A program made the position numbers and the translations under genes. DNA of 64,000 bases. It comes from Streptomyces sp. CB02366 (GTDB taxonomy: Bacteria > Actinomycetota > Actinomycetes > Streptomycetales > Streptomycetaceae). Shown here one piece after another: positions 18,501 to 25,955 of this stretch (position 1 is its first letter; each line of letters opens with the position of its first letter). A model generated the notes under the pieces. That model did not search any database, was not told the origin of the DNA, and worked only from the letters and a program-made list of their open reading frames with translations. The stretch covers positions 1 to 64,000 of the forward strand of contig NZ_LIVT01000002.1 of NCBI RefSeq assembly GCF_001905905.1, read 5' to 3'.

Positions 18501-18893
18501 GACCACCGCGACGAGGTCGTCGTCATCGCCGCCGGATACACCCGCGAGATGCGCCGCTTCCTCGACTCCAACCCGGGCCTGGCCTCGCGGTTCTCGCGCA
18601 CCGTGGAGTTCGAGAGCTATTCCACCGACGACCTGCTGCTGATCCTGTCCCAGCAGGCCGCCGGCTACGGCTACGACTGCGCCCCGGAGACGGTCGCCGC
18701 GCTGTACGCCTACGTGGACTCCCTGCCCCGTGACCACTCCTTCGGCAACGCGCGGACGGCCCGCCAGATCCTGGAGGCGATGATGACGCGCCAGGCGGGC
18801 AGGCTCGGCGCGATGTCCGCCCCGAGCCTGGACGACCTGCGCCTGCTGCTCCCCGACGACCTGCCGCCGGAGGTGGCGGCGGTGGGGCGCTGA
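15585..18893 (+). CDS. Beta-helix protein fused to two EccA-type AAA+ ATPase domains
   Basis: A 1102-residue cytosolic protein. Residues 1 to about 540 form a right-handed parallel beta-helix of about 22-residue rungs (repeated GG.V..G, DC.I..). Two CbxX/CfxQ AAA+ modules follow, each with a Walker [10 protein letters not shown] (about residues 602-610 and 880-888), a Walker B DEAYTL (about 662 and 941) and the NPGLASRF second-region motif. EccA of mycobacterial ESX systems carries this ATPase type and helps release or unfold substrates, so I infer an EccA-like role with the helix as substrate or partner platform. The pore-loop region differs: RYVGHTA in module 2, but QVIGGTA in module 1. GTG start with GGAGGAGG upstream. 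Confidence 0.85.
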   Translation: MSRQLLRVGSDQPDSFRTIGEALDKARTGAVIRVHPGRYPENLTVRTRVTIVADGEPGSVEICPRRGTAVILVADAVMLTDLTLRGGSEDLPVVDAPRGQVAMDGCTVVGSGWTAVLARESGSVAMRDCQVSNPKGAGIVDSAPTGSVIAGCRIANLGTSGVVIGAEARTTVRDCRILDARANGVLTSDEAQGLVEDCDISGTDKPSIALEGRSGTRVLRTTVHDTSVGVYITSSARPSLENVSVSDTSGPGIMLAVSADPEFLDCRTSRTKGGGLVVGERSRGTFQHCEFDTSAAPAVRVVGSSSPTLIGCAVRDCADANGAVLLEEDSTAEFDELLVSDAAGVAVRIRTGADPLLRRLRITSPGGHGVEVAEDGRGRLEHCEIDRAGGSAVRIASGGNPDIRDTVMRAAEDTTVSVGTEGRGAVRDCAIEFAAAGGITVDNGGQLTVLRVHITDSGAHGVLLANGSRATLTSSQVIGSVGDGIRIDSAEPVTVADCTVRDNRGAGLRQTRINERLTVEGLNSAGNAVPDAWGDTLPADVAGGGPDSAKKGPEGPLEELESLVGLSEVKSQVRNLVNLNQLNQRRAQLGMPVAQVSRHLVFSGPPGTGKTTVARLYGGILADLGVLRSGHLVEVSRADLVAQVIGGTAIKTTEAFNEALGGVLFIDEAYTLLSDSKGSGADFGREAVDTLLKLMEDHRDDVAVIAAGYTGEMESFLSSNPGLASRFTRTIDFANYSVDELVTITENMCTGHRYELAPQTREALARHYERMPRDATFGNGRAARRVFEEMVDRQASRFATMKNPAESDLALLLPEDVGPDTGTPADDGPGSEELLAQLHAMIGLTAVKNEVTALVNLLTATKQRKAAGLPTPKISNHLIFSGPPGTGKTTIARLYADLLRSLGVLPKGQLVEVARADLVGRYVGHTAQLTKEAFERAIGGVLFVDEAYTLTPEGAASDFGREAVDTLLKLMEDHRDEVVVIAAGYTREMRRFLDSNPGLASRFSRTVEFESYSTDDLLLILSQQAAGYGYDCAPETVAALYAYVDSLPRDHSFGNARTARQILEAMMTRQAGRLGAMSAPSLDDLRLLLPDDLPPEVAAVGR

Positions 18894-19123
18894 GGCGTGT
18901 TGCGAAAGTAGCGCCGCCCGGCCGGCGGGCGGGGAACCCGGATCCGGTCCGGGACCTCGGCCGGCCGCGGGGCGGCGCCCCACCGGCCCGGAGTGGCCGA
19001 CAGAGCCCCGGGCCGCCCCGGCGCCGCCCGAGCCCCCGTCGGGGCGGCGGTGCCGGGGCGTCGTCCTTTTCCAGAACCGCGGCCTGACCTTGCGGGCGTC
19101 GGCCGCGTGCACCGCGCCCAGCC

Positions 19124-19157
19124 ACTATACATCGGATGTATACATGCAATGTATAGT
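19124..19157 (+). promoter_or_regulatory. Symmetrical operator over a probable leaderless promoter
   Basis: Outer arms ACTATACAT (19124-19132) and ATGTATAGT (19149-19157) enclose the palindrome ATGTATACAT (19136-19145), all sharing one centre at 19140.5. The last six bases of the right arm, TATAGT, make a good -10 box ending 8 bases before the ATG at 19166, so the transcript probably begins at or near the start codon. A repressor on this 34-bp site would block the promoter. Confidence 0.65.
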
Positions 19158-19165
19158 TCCGGATC

Positions 19166-19813
19166 ATGGCTTCCCTGACCGCGTCCCGACGCGACACCCT
19201 CAACACCCCCGCCGCCGTTCTCACCGCGTCCGCTCTCTTCGGACTGCTGCTCGGCTGGGCGACGTACGCCCTGCACGGACTGACCCCCGTGCTGGACCGG
19301 GCCACCAACTCGACGTCCACCTGGATCATCTGGACCGCCGTAGCCGGTGCGCTGATTCGTTCCCGGTGGGCCGCCGTCTGGGGCGGGGCGTTGATGATGC
19401 TCGCCACCTGCTGCGGCTACTACGCGGCGTCCGCGCTCGGGGGCACCTTCGGGAGCGGAGGGCTCGGAACCGCCGCCGTCTGGTCGGTGGCCGGACTGGC
19501 CGGAGGCCCCCTGCTGGGATGGGCGGGGTGGACCGTACGACGTGGGCGGGGTGACCTGCGGGCGGTCGCCGGGGCGGTCATCGCCATGGTGGTGCTGGGC
19601 GAGGGGCTCTGGATGGGGCTGGCACTTCGCTACTGGGGAGAGGCGGCCGTCTTCCTCACCGTGGGCGCGCTGCTCGCCGCCCTCCTCACCGTCTACCTGG
19701 CGCGCACCGGGGCACGCCGCTACTGGCTGTGCGCCGTGCTCGCCCCCGTGGGCGGTCTCGTCTTCTACCTCGCCGAGAAGACCATCCTCAACAGCCTGAT
19801 CGGAACGGTGTGA
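19166..19813 (+). CDS. Integral membrane protein, DUF6518-like
   Basis: A 215-residue hydrophobic protein with about six membrane spans, separated by short loops, and basic residues (RRGRG, RTGARR) that help set topology. There is no enzymatic motif; the resemblance to DUF6518-type actinobacterial proteins is from memory and only moderately sure. There is no Shine-Dalgarno and the ATG is 8 bases after a TATAGT box, so the message is probably leaderless. The gene stands alone, with the palindrome at 19124-19157 as its control site, which suggests that it is induced when some ligand releases a repressor encoded elsewhere. Confidence 0.75.
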   Translation: MASLTASRRDTLNTPAAVLTASALFGLLLGWATYALHGLTPVLDRATNSTSTWIIWTAVAGALIRSRWAAVWGGALMMLATCCGYYAASALGGTFGSGGLGTAAVWSVAGLAGGPLLGWAGWTVRRGRGDLRAVAGAVIAMVVLGEGLWMGLALRYWGEAAVFLTVGALLAALLTVYLARTGARRYWLCAVLAPVGGLVFYLAEKTILNSLIGTV

Positions 19814-20211
19814 CGCCGACCGGCCCCCCGCTCGTCGAACGCGCCGGCCGCAGTCGCTCCTTCCGCACCCGGAGAGCGGTGCGAGCGCCGGCTCTCCCGG
19901 GCCGGTCCCCGGAACGCGTCGGAGTGGGCCGTCCGTCATGGACGCCATCGTTCCGTTCCGGACGCGTTCGTGGACGGATCCGGCCCCGCGCGGACGGCAT
20001 TCCGGTCACCGCAGTCGAACCGCGACCGCGCGACCTCGACGAATGCGCGACTGTTCGGATCTGTGCGAACGGCACCGGCCAGATCGCGGGGTCCGGCGAA
20101 GTGGCCGGTCCGCACGTCGACGCATTAGGTGCCTGAAGCATCCAATTGGGTGTGAGGTCCGGAGCGGCCCGCTTCGGACCTATCACCGAGCACTGCGAGG
20201 CGACCGATCCC
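19814..20211. other. Gap before the P450 gene, no gene seen
   Basis: 398 bases with no convincing coding region; the open frames across it lack the third-position GC pattern of real genes here. A short inverted pair GTTCG (20053-20057) and CGAAC (20066-20070) is the only notable structure. It presumably contains the P450 promoter. Confidence 0.4.
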
Positions 20212-21462
20212 ATGACGGAATCCACGACGGAACCGGCCCGCCAGGACGCCACCCTCACCGGCACCATCACCGAACCGACCTCCGCCCCGCCGTTCCCGCA
20301 GGACCGCGAATGCCCCTACCACCCGCCCGCCGGGTACGAACCACTGCGCGCGGAAAGGCCGTTGAGCCGGGTCACGCTCTATGACGGGCGCCCGGTCTGG
20401 GCCGTCACCGGGCACGCCCTGGCCCGCCGGCTCCTGGCCGACCCCCGGCTCTCCACCGACCGTGCCCACCCCGCCTTCCCCATCCCGGCCGAGCGGTTCG
20501 CGCGGACCCGGCAGCGGCGCGTGGCCCTGCTCGGCGTCGACGACCCCGAGCACAACACCCAGCGCAGGATGCTCATCCCGAGCTTCTCCGTGAAACGGAT
20601 CGCCGCACTGCGCCCCCACATCCAGCAGACGGTGGACCGGTTGCTGGACGCCATGGAGCGGCAGGGGCCGCCGTCCGAACTGGTCGCCGACTTCGCGCTG
20701 CCGGTCCCCTCCATGGTGATCTGCGCCCTCCTCGGCGTGCCCTACGCCGACCACGCCCTCTTCGAGGACTGTTCGCGGCGGCTCCTGCGCGGTCCGGGCG
20801 CGGACGACGTGGAGGCGGCCCGCATCGAACTGGAGGAGTACCTGGGCACGTTGATCGACCGCAAACGCGCCGATCCGGGGGAAGGGCTGCTGGACGAGCT
20901 GATCCACCGGGACCGTCCGGACGGACCCGTGAGCCGCGACGACCTCGTCTCCTTCGCCCTGATCCTGCTCGTCGCCGGACACGAGACGACGGCGAACATG
21001 ATCTCGCTCGGTACGTTCACCCTGCTGCGCCACCCCGGCCAACTGGCGGCGCTGCGCTCGGGGGAGACGACGACGGCCGTCGTGGTCGAGGAGCTGCTGC
21101 GGTTCCTCTCCATCGCCGATGGGCTGCAACGCCTGGCGATCGAGGACATCGAGGTGGACGGGGCGACGATCCGCAAGGGGGAGGGCGTCTTCTTCTCCAC
21201 CTCGCTCGTCAACCGCGACGCCGACGTGTTCGCGAACCCGGAGGCCCTGGACTGGGAGCGGTCCGCCCGCCACCACCTCGCGTTCGGCTTCGGCGTCCAC
21301 CAGTGCCTGGGCCAGAACCTGGCCCGCCTCGAACTCGACATCGCGCTCCGCACGCTCTTCGAACGGCTGCCCGCGCTCAGGCTCGCCGTACCGGCGGACG
21401 AGGTGAGGCACAAACCCGGCGACACGATCCAGGGCCTGCTCGAACTGCCCGTGGCCTGGTGA
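20212..21462 (+). CDS. Cytochrome P450 (CYP105-like)
   Basis: A 416-residue soluble heme monooxygenase that would hydroxylate or oxidise a small hydrophobic substrate, using electrons from a ferredoxin. The landmarks are the I-helix AGHETT at 255-260 (oxygen activation), the K-helix E294-x-x-R297, and the heme loop FGFGVHQCLG with the axial Cys365. The N terminus lacks a membrane anchor and the length is normal for actinobacterial P450s. The segment CPYHPPAGY near the N terminus and the overall style suggest CYP105. I chose the ATG at 20212 (MTESTTE), with gagg upstream, over an ORF start at 20146. The ferredoxin gene begins 5 bases after the stop, making a two-gene operon. The substrate cannot be read from the sequence. 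Confidence 0.9.
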   Translation: MTESTTEPARQDATLTGTITEPTSAPPFPQDRECPYHPPAGYEPLRAERPLSRVTLYDGRPVWAVTGHALARRLLADPRLSTDRAHPAFPIPAERFARTRQRRVALLGVDDPEHNTQRRMLIPSFSVKRIAALRPHIQQTVDRLLDAMERQGPPSELVADFALPVPSMVICALLGVPYADHALFEDCSRRLLRGPGADDVEAARIELEEYLGTLIDRKRADPGEGLLDELIHRDRPDGPVSRDDLVSFALILLVAGHETTANMISLGTFTLLRHPGQLAALRSGETTTAVVVEELLRFLSIADGLQRLAIEDIEVDGATIRKGEGVFFSTSLVNRDADVFANPEALDWERSARHHLAFGFGVHQCLGQNLARLELDIALRTLFERLPALRLAVPADEVRHKPGDTIQGLLELPVAW

Positions 21463-21467
21463 GCGGC

Positions 21468-21665
21468 ATGGACGTCCACGTCGACAAGGAACGCTGCGTG
21501 GGAGCCGGCATGTGCGCCCTGACGGCCCCGGACGTGTTCACGCAGGACGACGACGGGTTCAGCGAGGTGCTTCCCGGCGGCCCGGCCGCCGCGGCCGGCC
21601 ACACGCTGGTACGGGAAGCCGCCCGGGCCTGCCCGGTCGGGGCGGTGGCCCTGACCGACGACTGA
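21468..21665 (+). CDS. [3Fe-4S] ferredoxin partner of the P450
   Basis: A 65-residue ferredoxin with three cluster cysteines, Cys10, Cys16 (CVGAGMC) and Cys54 (ACPVGAV). The position where a 4Fe-4S protein has a further Cys is occupied by Ala or Gly, which is the pattern of the [3Fe-4S] ferredoxins that accompany CYP105 enzymes. It passes electrons from a ferredoxin reductase to the P450. It begins 5 bases after the P450 stop, so translational coupling is likely. No reductase gene is nearby; one must act from elsewhere in the genome. Confidence 0.9.
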   Translation: MDVHVDKERCVGAGMCALTAPDVFTQDDDGFSEVLPGGPAAAAGHTLVREAARACPVGAVALTDD

Positions 21666-21915
21666 CCCCCACGGGTCCGGACGCCGGACCGCGGCCCGGC
21701 GGGACGCGTGGGCACGCGCCCCACCGGGTTCGCGGTCATCGGTGTGTGTCCGGCGGGGTGTGTCCGGCGGATCGGGATCGGATGCGCGGTACAGCGGCGA
21801 GCATGTCGAGCGGGCGCCGTCAGCTTCGACGTCTCCTGTGGAAGACGGTCGCGGTAACGGCACCGAGGGCCTTCCCCGCACACGTGCCGACGGAATCCGA
21901 GAGGACTGACGAACC

Positions 21916-22332
21916 ATGCGGGACGACGCCGAGCAGATCCGAGCGCTCATCGAAAGGTGGGCCGAAGCAGTGCACCGGGGCCGTATCGACACCGTCGTGG
22001 CGGATCATGCCGCGGACATCGTGATGTTCGACGTCCCGCCGCCCTACCGCGGCGTACGCGGAGCCGACGCCTACCGGCAGGTCTGGCCGGCCTTCTTCGA
22101 GTGGCAGGCCCAGGGCGCCGCCTTCGACATCGAGGAGCTGGAGGTCGCCGCCGGCGTGGACGTCGCCTTCGCCCACGCGCTCGTACGCTGCGGCACGGAG
22201 GACGAACTCGCGGCGCGCCCCGGGCTCCGGCTGCGGCTCACCCTGGGGCTCCGCAAGGAGGCGGACCGCTGGGTGATCGCCCATGAGCACCACTCGTTCC
22301 CCGATCTGAGCAGTCCCGGCGCCGAGGGGTAG
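21916..22332 (+). CDS. SnoaL/NTF2-like small protein (SgcJ/EcaC type)
   Basis: A 138-residue alpha+beta-cone protein of the NTF2-like superfamily. It has the typical N-terminal helix (IRALIERWAEAVHRGRIDTV), the segment HAADIVMFDVPPPYRG, a pocket-lining helix with WPAFFEW, and a final strand WVIAHEHHS. Relatives include polyketide cyclases, ketosteroid isomerase-like proteins and stress-induced proteins of unknown activity; the HEHHS motif is common in the SgcJ/EcaC group. The catalytic role is not known. The gene stands alone on the plus strand, 250 bases after the ferredoxin gene. Confidence 0.8.
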   Translation: MRDDAEQIRALIERWAEAVHRGRIDTVVADHAADIVMFDVPPPYRGVRGADAYRQVWPAFFEWQAQGAAFDIEELEVAAGVDVAFAHALVRCGTEDELAARPGLRLRLTLGLRKEADRWVIAHEHHSFPDLSSPGAEG

Positions 22333-22519
22333 GGCGTACCGGGCACGACCACTGGTTCGGCGGGACCGCGGCGGCCTCCCCGGCGCCCGGGGGAACCGCA
22401 TGACCGCCGCGGCGGGCCGCCCGGGCCACCGGATATTCCGCTCGCGGGGGCCGGGGTCCGGCCGCTACCGTCCTCCGGACGCCGTGGACCGCCCGGCGCG
22501 TGACGAGGAGGAGCTGCGC

Positions 22520-23233
22520 ATGAGCGGCCAGGGTCAGCGGACCGACCGGCTGGGCATCCTGATCGACCAGTTCGACCAGGCCCGGGAGATGGCCGAGGTC
22601 CGGCTGCGGGGGCTCGGGGACGAGGAGTACCTCTGGGAGCCCGCACCGGGCAGCTGGTCGATCCGCCGCCGCGAGGAGGCGGTGACGCCCCGGGCGTACG
22701 GGCCGGGCGCCTGGGTCCTCGACAAGGGCGCTCCGGAGATCCCGGCGAGCGAGTACGCGGAGGTCGCGCGGCAGGCGGCGGACGGGATGTCCGTCGAGAA
22801 GATCGCCGAGGACTGGAGCGTGAGCGTCGAACGGGTCGAGGAGGTCCTGGCGTTCACCGGCGAGCCGGAGCCCGACGTCGTACCGATCACGACCATCGCG
22901 TGGCGGCTCGGCCATCTGCACTCGGACTTCGCCGGCCGGTGGGAGTGGACCTTCGGCGAACGACGCCGCGATCCCCACCTCCTGGTCGACTTCACCCCGT
23001 CCGCGTCGCTCGCGGTCGAACGCCTGTGGGAAACGCTCGACCGCCACCGCGCCAGCGTGGCGGCCCTCACCGAGGAGCAGCTCGACACGGTCGGCCTCTC
23101 CCAGTACCCGTACGGCTCCGACCCGGACGACGCGTACATCGGCACGCTGGCCAACGCCAACCTGGAGCTGATCCACCACATGGCCGAGATCGCCCTGCTC
23201 CGCGACCTGTGGCGGGCCCGCCGGGCCTCGTAG
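22520..23233 (+). CDS. DinB-fold protein with an inserted HTH-like segment
   Basis: A 237-residue protein. Residues 11-65 (ILIDQFDQARE..., WEPAPGSWSIRRR) and 121-235 (ITTIAWRLGHLHSDF..., LIHHMAEIALLRDLW) are the two halves of a DinB/YfiT-like four-helix bundle, a family of metal- or thiol-dependent enzymes whose His residues (here His132, His134 and the late HH pair) usually bind metal. Between them, residues about 78-113 (EVARQAADGMSVEKIAEDW, SVERVEEVL) look like a DUF433-type helix-turn-helix, an unusual insertion. The ATG at 22520 follows GAGGAGG; longer ORF starts lack such a site. It is convergent with the pirin gene. Confidence 0.8.
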   Translation: MSGQGQRTDRLGILIDQFDQAREMAEVRLRGLGDEEYLWEPAPGSWSIRRREEAVTPRAYGPGAWVLDKGAPEIPASEYAEVARQAADGMSVEKIAEDWSVSVERVEEVLAFTGEPEPDVVPITTIAWRLGHLHSDFAGRWEWTFGERRRDPHLLVDFTPSASLAVERLWETLDRHRASVAALTEEQLDTVGLSQYPYGSDPDDAYIGTLANANLELIHHMAEIALLRDLWRARRAS

Positions 23234-23325
23234 CCGCCGGGGCCCCCGGGCCTCGTGCGCAGCCGGGGGCCGGGGCTCGTAGCCACGGGGGCGCCGGGCC
23301 TGGTGCTCAGCCGGGGGCCGGGTCT
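23222..23325. repeat. About 48-bp imperfect tandem duplication at a convergent gene end
   Basis: Unit A 23222-23270 and unit B 23271-23318 align over their whole length with a few changes and one base of length difference; a partial third copy begins at 23319. Both units carry gctcgtagcc/cctcgtagcc and cagccgggggc. The repeat covers the last DinB codons and reaches the pirin stop, so it decides both gene ends. Confidence 0.7.
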
Positions 23326-23984
23326 CAGCCCGCCAGCTCCCACACCAGCAGCTCGGCGGGCCCCTCCCCCGCGACCGCCGCCAGGTCCCGCGCACCGGTG
23401 ATCCGGGCGGCGTCGCCGGGCCCCAGCTCCTCGCCGCCCAGGGCGGCCCTCCCCCGCACCACGTGCGCGTACAGCCGTTCCGCGTCCGGGAGCGCCGTGC
23501 GCTCGCCCCCGGCCGGCCGGCGGACGTGGAGGACCGCGCCCGCGCCGGGCAGCGCGTACGGGGTGGATTCGGCGATGCCGGGCACGACCGTGTACGAGGG
23601 TGCGCCGCCCGGCTCCAGGGGGGCCAGCCACATCTGGAGGAACGTCAACGGGCCCGTGCCGTCGTTGCGTTCGACGTGCCGGACCCCGGAGGCGGCGCTC
23701 AGGTGGGCCACGTCCCCGGCGCGGACGACGGTGGAGTGCCCGGCCGAGTCGCGGTGGGTCAGCTCGCCCTCGACGACCCAGGTGACGATCTCCGTATGGC
23801 TGTGCGGATGCTCCTCGAACCCGGCGCCCGGGGCCAGCCGCTCCTCGTTGCAGGCCAGGATCGGCCCGAAGCGGAGGTTGTCCGGGTCGTAGAAGGGGCC
23901 GAAGGACAGGGCGTGCCGGGTGTCGATCCCGGCGGCCTCGTCCCCGCCCCGGTAGCGGTCCTCGGACCGGTGCACGGATATCAC
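23325..23984 (-). CDS. Pirin-family cupin protein
   Basis: A 219-residue bicupin. The first cupin has HPHSHTEIVTWVVEGELTH, whose His residues and Glu are the usual metal ligands of pirins, and an opening segment with FGPFYDPDNLRFGP close to the pirin signature. The second cupin (after about residue 135) is more degenerate. Bacterial pirins act as quercetin dioxygenases or as regulators of metabolic enzymes, and the sequence alone does not decide between these. The start is a GTG at 23984. The gene is convergent with the DinB gene, with the tandem repeat between them. Confidence 0.88.
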   Translation of the reverse strand: MISVHRSEDRYRGGDEAAGIDTRHALSFGPFYDPDNLRFGPILACNEERLAPGAGFEEHPHSHTEIVTWVVEGELTHRDSAGHSTVVRAGDVAHLSAASGVRHVERNDGTGPLTFLQMWLAPLEPGGAPSYTVVPGIAESTPYALPGAGAVLHVRRPAGGERTALPDAERLYAHVVRGRAALGGEELGPGDAARITGARDLAAVAGEGPAELLVWELAG

Positions 23985-24076
23985 CGGACCACGGTAGCCC
24001 GGCGCACGGGCCCGCGCCCGGGGGCCCCGTACGGCTCCGGGGCGGCACTACACCGCCCCGTCACCGTGGCCGCCGT

Positions 24077-24598
24077 TCACGGACGCGGCTGCACCGCCGG
24101 TTCCGGCCTCGGTTCGGGCCTCGGCTCCGGCCTCGGTTCCGGCTTCGCCCTCCGGAGGCGGCTGCCGCCCAGCTCCGGCGGGGTCAGGCACTCGAACCAG
24201 ATGGTCTTCCCGACCTGGTCCCACTGCTTCACGATGCCCCAGTCGTCGGTGACGGCGTTGACGAGCACGAGCCCCCGGCCCCCTTCCTCCATCGGGTCGC
24301 CCTTGACGGCGAGCGGCAGGACGGGGCTGTCGTCCGCGACCTCGACGCGGACGCCCTCACGGTCCGGCAGTCGGAAGATGTAGGTCCGGCCGCGTCGGCC
24401 GGGGACGTGCCGTACGACGTTGGCGATCAGTTCGGTGAGCGCCAACTCCGCCGCGTCGGCGAGGAACGGCAGCTCCCACGTCGTGAGGTAGAGCCGCAGG
24501 ACGCGGCGCAGGTGCCGGGCGGAGTGCTCGCTGAGAGCCAGGTCGGCACGGTAGACGGGCTCCCCGGGATTCCTCCGGGGGACGAGTACGTGATTCAT
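24077..24598 (-). CDS. RsbW-like ATP-binding protein (anti-sigma-type GHKL fold)
   Basis: A 173-residue protein with a histidine-kinase-like ATPase fold of the RsbW/SpoIIAB class: an N box ELALTELIANVVRH at about 50-63, a G1 box VEVADDSP near residue 85, and a G2 region EGGRGLVLVNAVTDDWG at about 104-120. The C terminus is a PEPRPEPR repeat tail. Proteins like this sit beside DUF5753 XRE regulators and DUF397 proteins in Streptomyces (WhiJ- and AbaA-type groups), where they probably modulate development or antibiotic production rather than a sigma factor. It is divergent from the XRE gene, separated by 83 bases with two GGCTACG copies. Confidence 0.85.
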   Translation of the reverse strand: MNHVLVPRRNPGEPVYRADLALSEHSARHLRRVLRLYLTTWELPFLADAAELALTELIANVVRHVPGRRGRTYIFRLPDREGVRVEVADDSPVLPLAVKGDPMEEGGRGLVLVNAVTDDWGIVKQWDQVGKTIWFECLTPPELGGSRLRRAKPEPRPEPRPEPRPEPAVQPRP

Positions 24599-24681
24599 GT
24601 CACCAGGCTGCGACGTACTGGCTACGCTCGGCTACGTACCGAAACGAACGCCGCGAGGCGTTGCACCCGGAGGTCCGCACG

Positions 24682-25506
24682 GTGGCCAACATCCAGACGC
24701 TTGATCCCGACGCCTCCCCGCTGAACTACTTCGGCTGGGAGTTGCGCCGCCAGCGTGAGGCCGCCGGTCTGACGCAACCGCAGTTGGGCAACATCATCTT
24801 CTGCACCGGCTCACTGGTCGGCCAGGTCGAGACGACGAAGAAGATCCCGACGCGCGACTTCTCGGAGCGCGTGGACATGGCACTGGGCACGGACGGGGTG
24901 TTCTCACGGCTGGTGGGCCTGGTGCTGCGGAGCCAACTGCCGACCTGGTTCCAGGCGTACGCGGACATGGAGGCGAAGGCCGCGTACATCTCGACGTACC
25001 AGGCGCAGTTGGTCTACGGGCTGCTCCAGACGGAGGAGTACGCGCGGGCGGTGCTGGCCACCGGCATGCCCAAGGATCTCGATGGTCTGCTCGCGGCCCG
25101 GATGGAGCGCCAGCGCGTCCTGCAGAAGGAGAAACCGCCGCTGGCGTGGGCGATCCTGGACGAGGCCGTGCTGTACCGGCCGATCGGCGGCGAAGAGGTG
25201 ATGCGGGCCCAACTCCAGAAGCTGTTGGACTTCGCGGACCACCGCTGGGTGCGCATCCAGGTGCTGCCGTTCGAGGCGGGCGAACACGCTAGCTTGGATG
25301 GTTCGTTCACCGGTATGCGCTTCGACGACGACCCGGACATCATCTACACCGAGGACCTCATCTCCGGCCATATGACGGCCAACCCGGAGACGGTCAGGGA
25401 GTCCTCGCTCCGATACGCTCATCTCCAGGCCACCGCACTCTCCGTCGAGAAATCGGTGGAGCGGATCCGCCGCGTGATGGAGGAGCGTTATGGAGCACGG
25501 CCCTGA
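24682..25506 (+). CDS. XRE-family regulator with DUF5753 domain (WhiJ/AbaA type)
   Basis: A 274-residue DNA-binding protein. Residues about 13-65 form an XRE helix-turn-helix (LRRQREAAGLTQPQLGNII, then GSLVGQVET). Residues 90-270 are the DUF5753 effector domain (LPTWFQAYADMEAKAAYISTYQ, VYGLLQTEEYARAVL, RMERQRVL, WAILDEAVL, VLPFEAGEHASLDG). The GTG at 24682 is chosen because CGGAGG lies 8 bases upstream. The final codons overlap the next gene by 17 bases, so the two are translationally coupled. In WhiJ systems the regulator and its DUF397 partner work together to repress development; that is known for relatives and inferred here. Confidence 0.92.
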   Translation: MANIQTLDPDASPLNYFGWELRRQREAAGLTQPQLGNIIFCTGSLVGQVETTKKIPTRDFSERVDMALGTDGVFSRLVGLVLRSQLPTWFQAYADMEAKAAYISTYQAQLVYGLLQTEEYARAVLATGMPKDLDGLLAARMERQRVLQKEKPPLAWAILDEAVLYRPIGGEEVMRAQLQKLLDFADHRWVRIQVLPFEAGEHASLDGSFTGMRFDDDPDIIYTEDLISGHMTANPETVRESSLRYAHLQATALSVEKSVERIRRVMEERYGARP

Positions 25507-25831
25507 CCTGACGAACGCGGACTGGCGCAAGTCCAGCTACAGCGGAAGCACCGGCGGCGAGTGCGTCGAGTGCACCGTGACCGATGGCGCGGCCTGGCGG
25601 AAGTCCTCGTACAGCGGCACGAACGGCGGCGACTGCGTCGAATGCACCGTGACCGAAGGCGCGGCCTGGCAGAAGTCCTCGTACAGCGGAAACACCGGCG
25701 GTTGCTGCGTCGAGACCGCCGTCGACTCCGCCTGCGGGTCCGTCCCCGTGCGCGACAGCAAGAACCCGACCGGCCCCGCCATCGTCCTGGGGGCCCACGC
25801 CTGGCAGGCGTTCGTGGACGGGCTGCGCTGA
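25490..25831 (+). CDS. DUF397 protein with three tandem motif copies
   Basis: A 113-residue small acidic protein. The DUF397 core, W-R/Q-KSSYSG followed by GG-x-CVE, normally occurs once, but here it is present three times at an exact 24-residue spacing (Trp codons at 25523, 25595 and 25667). The last copy leads into the complete family ending (VPVRDSKNP, then AWQAFVDGL). Single-copy relatives are partners of the XRE-DUF5753 regulator encoded just before, with which it overlaps by 17 bases. The amplification multiplies the Cys-containing hairpin and could create extra binding faces. Confidence 0.92.
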   Translation: MEHGPDLTNADWRKSSYSGSTGGECVECTVTDGAAWRKSSYSGTNGGDCVECTVTEGAAWQKSSYSGNTGGCCVETAVDSACGSVPVRDSKNPTGPAIVLGAHAWQAFVDGLR

Positions 25832-25848
25832 CACGGTCTTCGCCAACG

Positions 25849-25887
25849 GCGGGGCGGTAGGGGCGACTCGCCCCGATACCGCCCCGC
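25849..25887 (+). terminator. Strong terminator after the DUF397 gene
   Basis: An 11-bp stem, 25849-25859 against 25877-25887 (GCGGGGCGGTA and its complement), is extended inside by GGGGCG/CGCCCC with a three-base loop and a two-base bulge. It lies 18 bases after the DUF397 stop. Confidence 0.75.
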
Positions 25888-25955
25888 TCCGCGTCGTGTC
25901 CCGACCGCTCCCCCGTACGGGAAGCGGCAGTCGTCCACTGCTAGATTCATCCGCC

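Noticed and set aside
15588..19112. A long minus-strand open frame opposite the beta-helix/AAA fusion
   Set aside because: The plus strand has clear AAA motifs; the opposite frame is the usual antisense shadow of GC-rich codons.
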